This document shows, in pieces, positions 4,883 through 7,537 of a stretch of 7,537 nt of DNA. Under the pieces are notes generated by a model that saw nothing but the letters and a program-made list of their open reading frames with translations, ran no database searches and was not told the DNA's origin. The first letter of the stretch is position 1; the number at the start of each line of letters is the position of its first letter. Origin of the DNA: Candidatus Methanophagales archaeon (GTDB lineage Archaea > Halobacteriota > Syntropharchaeia > Alkanophagales > Methanospirareceae); NCBI GenBank assembly GCA_021161765.1, contig JAGGZZ010000164.1, positions 1-7,537 on the forward strand, in the 5' to 3' direction. The position numbers and the translations under genes are program-made.

Positions 4883-6490
4883 ATGAAGTATATAGTAGTA
4901 ACCGGAGGCGTGATGAGCGGGCTTGGAAAAGGCATCACAATGGCTTCCATCGGCAGGATACTGAAGAACCGCGGATACAAACTCGTGCCTATAAAAATTG
5001 ACCCGTACATAAACATTGATGCCGGCACGATGAACCCATACCAGCATGGCGAAGTATATGTGCTGGCAGATGGCGCGGAGGTTGACCTTAACCTGGGGCA
5101 TTACGAGCGGTTCACAGATGTTGAGTTAGGGCGGGAGCACAATATAACCACGGGTGCTGTATATTCCGCAGTGATAGACCGAGAGCGAAGGGGCGATTAT
5201 CTGGGACAGACGGTGCAGATAATTCCGCATGTAACGAATGAGATAAAGGAACGAATACGGGGAGTTGCAGCGAAAAGTGGTGCAGACGTATGCCTGGTAG
5301 AAGTAGGCGGTACGGTAGGCGACATAGAGAGCATGCCGTTTCTTGAAGCAGTGAGGCAGATGAAATTGGAGGAGCATGAGAACGATTTCCTTTTTGTTCA
5401 CGTTACTTTAGTGCCTTCCACAATGATGCACGAGCAAAAAACGAAGCCCACGCAGCACTCGGTGAAAGCACTCCGTGAGCTGGGGCTTCAGCCAGACATA
5501 ATCGTGTGCCGGAGCAAAGAGGCATTAAAAGAGGATGTAAAAGCGAAAATAGCAATGTTCTGTAACGTGAAGATGGAGGCGGTGATCAGTGCGGCGGATG
5601 CCGAAGACCTATACGCGGTGCCGCTGGCGCTTGAACGAGAAGGCATCTGGACGTACATAAGCGAAAAGCTGCAGTTAAACCAGTCGAAGGTAGACCGTGC
5701 ATGGGAGAAAATGGTGGAGCGGAGAAGGTCATGCAGGGACAAGAAATTTTCTATCGCAATAGTGGGGAAGTATGCGGAATTAGAGGATTCATATTTGAGT
5801 ATAAAAGAAGCGATAAAACATGCCGCTACGGAGCTGGGGTATAACGCGGAGACAAAATGGATAGAAGCGGGGGATTTAGAAGGAGAAAAAGAGGTGGGCT
5901 CGTTTTTTGATGACGTTCAGGGAATACTTATTCCGGGAGGATTTGGCGTTCGCGGTGCGGAAGGAAAAATAAAAGCGATAGAATATGCGAGGGCAAATAA
6001 GATTCCGTTTCTCGGGCTTTGTTTTGGATTCCAATTAGCCGTGATAGAGGTAGCGAGGAACGTCGCAAAATTAGAGGATGCGAATAGCGCTGAACTCGGT
6101 GAAACCTCGCACCCGGTGATAGACCTGCTGGAAGAGCAGAAAGAAGTGGTTGAAAAGGGGGGGACAATGAGATTGGGCGATTACGAGGTGTTCGTAAGGG
6201 GCGATACATTAGCGAAGAAGGTGTACGGGAAAAAGAAGATAGTGGAGCGGCACAGACATCGCTACGAGGTAAATCCTGCTTTTATAGACCAGATAGAAAG
6301 AGAAGGAGTGGTGTTCTCGGGCACGGACAGAAGTGGAACGAGGATGGAGATACTGGAGATTTCTCCTGATAAGCATCCTTTTTTCCTCGCCACGCAGTTT
6401 CATCCCGAATTCCGGTCGAGACCGAATAGACCTTCACCACCGTTCAAGGCGTTTTTGGAAGCGTGTATAAAACATCCGCCCGAAAAATAA
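4883..6490 (+). CDS. pyrG: CTP synthase (glutamine-hydrolysing)
   Basis: A 535-residue enzyme that makes CTP from UTP, ATP and glutamine, the last step of pyrimidine nucleotide synthesis. The N-terminal amidoligase half has KYIVVTGGVMSGLGKGI (2-18), KIDPYINIDAGTMNPYQHGE (39-58) and GHYERF. The C-terminal glutamine amidotransferase half has ILIPGGFGVRGAEGKI, then GLCFGFQ with nucleophile Cys380, and the catalytic His507 and Glu509 in FHPEFRSRP. Length and residue numbering match the bacterial enzyme closely (540-545 residues). ATG 4883 is chosen because the family starts Met-Lys-Tyr at this point; a GTG two codons earlier (4877) is possible. It has the only long leader among the plus-strand genes here, which could hold regulation. 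The next repeat element begins on the base after the stop codon. Confidence 0.97.
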   Translation: MKYIVVTGGVMSGLGKGITMASIGRILKNRGYKLVPIKIDPYINIDAGTMNPYQHGEVYVLADGAEVDLNLGHYERFTDVELGREHNITTGAVYSAVIDRERRGDYLGQTVQIIPHVTNEIKERIRGVAAKSGADVCLVEVGGTVGDIESMPFLEAVRQMKLEEHENDFLFVHVTLVPSTMMHEQKTKPTQHSVKALRELGLQPDIIVCRSKEALKEDVKAKIAMFCNVKMEAVISAADAEDLYAVPLALEREGIWTYISEKLQLNQSKVDRAWEKMVERRRSCRDKKFSIAIVGKYAELEDSYLSIKEAIKHAATELGYNAETKWIEAGDLEGEKEVGSFFDDVQGILIPGGFGVRGAEGKIKAIEYARANKIPFLGLCFGFQLAVIEVARNVAKLEDANSAELGETSHPVIDLLEEQKEVVEKGGTMRLGDYEVFVRGDTLAKKVYGKKKIVERHRHRYEVNPAFIDQIEREGVVFSGTDRSGTRMEILEISPDKHPFFLATQFHPEFRSRPNRPSPPFKAFLEACIKHPPEK

Positions 6491-6564
6491 CCACCAGATT
6501 ACACAGATTTAACTTAAATAAATCTGTATCCGCGTAAATCCGTGTAAATCTGCGTCTTAAATAG
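6491..6564 (+). repeat. Intergenic palindromic element, copy F (facing nrdJ)
   Basis: Starts on the first base after the pyrG stop codon: CCACCAGATT, ACACAGATTT (6491-6510), a very short centre, then AAATCTGTAT, a six-base partial unit CCGCGT, AAATCCGTGT, AAATCTGCGT (6520-6555) and CTTAAATAG (6556-6564). The arms are complementary as in the other copies, but the loop is only about 10 bases, making this the most compact copy. Confidence 0.83.
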
Positions 6565-6591
6565 AAGAAAGTTATTTATACCTTATGTACG
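6556..6591 (+). promoter_or_regulatory. Shared promoter/start box before nrdJ
   Basis: CTTAAATAG, AAGAAAGTTATTTATACC, TTATGTACG and then ATG match the region before the trm112-like gene with one insertion of four bases (TTAT). TTAAATA is 29-35 bases before the start codon, so a TATA-box role would give a leader of a few bases. As before trm112, an out-of-frame ATG precedes the start by 7 bases (6585), opening an 18-codon frame. Confidence 0.5.
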
Positions 6592-7537
6592 ATGAAAACG
6601 ACCGTTTCCAAAATGCGCAAAAAGAAGTTCATAGGTGCTAAGGACGATTTAAAGCTTTCATTAAATGCCGTGGAAGTGTTGAAAAGGAGATATTTGTTAA
6701 AAAATGAACTTGGGGAAGTTATCGAGACACCGAGTCAAATGTTTGAGCGTGTGGCAACGGCGATAGCACGAGCAGAACTGAATTATGGTAAAAGTAAAGA
6801 GGATGTGAAGGAAATTGAGCGCAGATTTTATCAGCTAATGCGTAATTTAGAATTCCTGCCTAACAGTCCTACGTTAATGAATGCAGGAACGGAGCTCGGG
6901 CAGCTCGCCGCTTGTTTTGTCCTTCCTGTTGATGACTCGATAGAGGGTATATTTGGGGCTGTTAAGAACATGGCTTTGATTCACAAAAGCGGTGGTGGAA
7001 CCGGATTTTCCTTCTCACGGCTGAGACCAAAGGGGGATGTGGTGAAATCAACAGGAGGAATCGCCTCAGGTCCCGTTTCTTTTATGCGTGTTTTTGACGT
7101 AGCTACGGATGTAATCAAGCAAGGAGGCAAAAGAAGAGGCGCGAACATGGGCATATTGAACGCCGACCATCCGGACATTCTGGAATTTATAAGAGCGAAA
7201 GCTCAAGGCGAATTTGCCAATTTCAATACTTCCGTAGCTGTTACTGATGAATTCATGCATGCAGTGGAAAGGAATAAAGAATACGGGCTCATAAATCCGA
7301 GGACGAAAGAAGAGGTGAAGAGAATAAAAGCTCGAGAAGTTTTCGACGAAATCGTAACCTACGCATGGAAAAACGGAGACCCTGGAATCGTTTTTATGGA
7401 TGAGATAAATCGCCGTAATCCTATTCCTGCGGTTGGAAAGATAGAGGCGACGAATCCGTGCGTAACTGCTGATACATGGGTAATGACTGCTGATGGTCCA
7501 CTGCAGATAGAGGAATTAATTGGCAAGAAGTTTGTTG
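6592..7537 (+). CDS. nrdJ: Class II (B12-dependent) ribonucleotide reductase, interrupted by an intein, 3' end outside window
   Basis: The first 315 codons of an adenosylcobalamin-dependent reductase, which turns ribonucleotides into deoxyribonucleotides using a cysteine thiyl radical. Class II features in order: KDDLKLSLNAVEVLKRRYLL (17-36), FLPNSPTLMNAG, LAACFVLPVDDSIEGIF with Cys108 (the N-terminal half of the redox cysteine pair), KSGGGTGFSFSRLRPKG (132-148), STGGIASGPVSFM, GGKRRGANMGIL and DHPDILEFI, then the active-site approach VGKIEATNPC. Asn288 and Cys290 correspond to the NPCGE active-site motif, but Cys290 is followed by VTADTWVMT rather than GEQ, marking an intein. The N-terminus is short, with no ATP-cone regulatory domain visible. 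Start ATG 6592 is placed by the shared start box; Met8 (6613) is an alternative. The remaining reductase and most of the intein are beyond the window. Confidence 0.95.
   Translation, partial: MKTTVSKMRKKKFIGAKDDLKLSLNAVEVLKRRYLLKNELGEVIETPSQMFERVATAIARAELNYGKSKEDVKEIERRFYQLMRNLEFLPNSPTLMNAGTELGQLAACFVLPVDDSIEGIFGAVKNMALIHKSGGGTGFSFSRLRPKGDVVKSTGGIASGPVSFMRVFDVATDVIKQGGKRRGANMGILNADHPDILEFIRAKAQGEFANFNTSVAVTDEFMHAVERNKEYGLINPRTKEEVKRIKAREVFDEIVTYAWKNGDPGIVFMDEINRRNPIPAVGKIEATNPCVTADTWVMTADGPLQIEELIGKKFV
7459..7537 (+). other. N-terminal end of an intein inside NrdJ
   Basis: After Asn-Pro the frame reads CVTADTWVMTADGPLQIEEL, then IGKKFV to the window end. This is a typical intein block A: Cys1, then a DT.V.T..G....I.EL pattern. 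The insertion point is the NP/C junction of the reductase active-site motif NPCGE. On family knowledge the intein leaves by splicing, and its last Asn is followed by a second Cys that becomes the catalytic cysteine. Only 26 residues are visible, so whether it is a mini-intein or contains a homing endonuclease cannot be seen. Confidence 0.9.

Noticed and set aside
2594..6564. The palindromic elements as complete insertion sequences or transposons
   Set aside because: Each is under about 100 bases with no coding capacity and no clear target-site duplication. A non-autonomous element remains possible, but no transposase is in the window.
6491..6591. A cobalamin riboswitch before the B12-dependent reductase
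   Set aside because: The gap is filled by the repeat and start box, leaving no room for the large conserved cobalamin-riboswitch core.

Overview
The window looks like a stretch of chromosome from an F420-making archaeon. It encodes a coenzyme F420-0:L-glutamate ligase (CofE), an archaeal prefoldin beta subunit, a Trm112-like zinc protein and a vitamin B12-dependent (class II) ribonucleotide reductase. Base composition is moderate, with A/T-rich gaps between genes. A methanogen or methanotroph/alkanotroph-type euryarchaeote would fit, but that placement is inference and the sequence alone does not fix the lineage.

Layout. Minus strand at the left end: a ComF-type phosphoribosyltransferase (cut by the window edge) lies downstream of a divergent purD (purine synthesis). 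Plus strand: prefoldin beta (pfdB), divergent from purD. Minus strand: cofE, convergent with pfdB. Then four plus-strand genes in a row: a 65-residue Trm112-like protein, an unrecognised protein with a soluble domain and two C-terminal membrane segments, pyrG (CTP synthase), and nrdJ (class II ribonucleotide reductase). nrdJ runs off the right end just after an intein begins at its catalytic cysteine. Three genes serve nucleotide supply directly (purD, pyrG, nrdJ), and ComF uses the same phosphoribosyl chemistry. CofE makes a redox cofactor; prefoldin and Trm112 serve protein folding and methyltransferase activation.

The striking feature is what lies between the genes. Five gaps carry copies of one palindromic element of about 75 to 100 bases. 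Each is built from contiguous 10-base units (AAATCYGYGT on one arm, the complement-type ACACAGATTW on the other), and each ends in CTYAAATA(G). In four of five copies this end points at the start of a gene or leader ORF about 20 to 35 bases away. A sixth gap holds a related but distinct CACAGAG-type element. After three of the copies (before trm112, pyrG and nrdJ) the similarity continues through a shared box, roughly GAAAGTTATACYTTATGTAC, up to or across the start codon; a shorter form precedes the membrane-protein gene. The repeats may therefore carry or flank promoters and separate transcription units. pyrG alone has a leader of about 100 bases, holding a 25-codon ORF and possible hairpins.

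No RNA genes, CRISPR arrays or transposase genes are visible. No gene-free stretch exceeds 300 bases.
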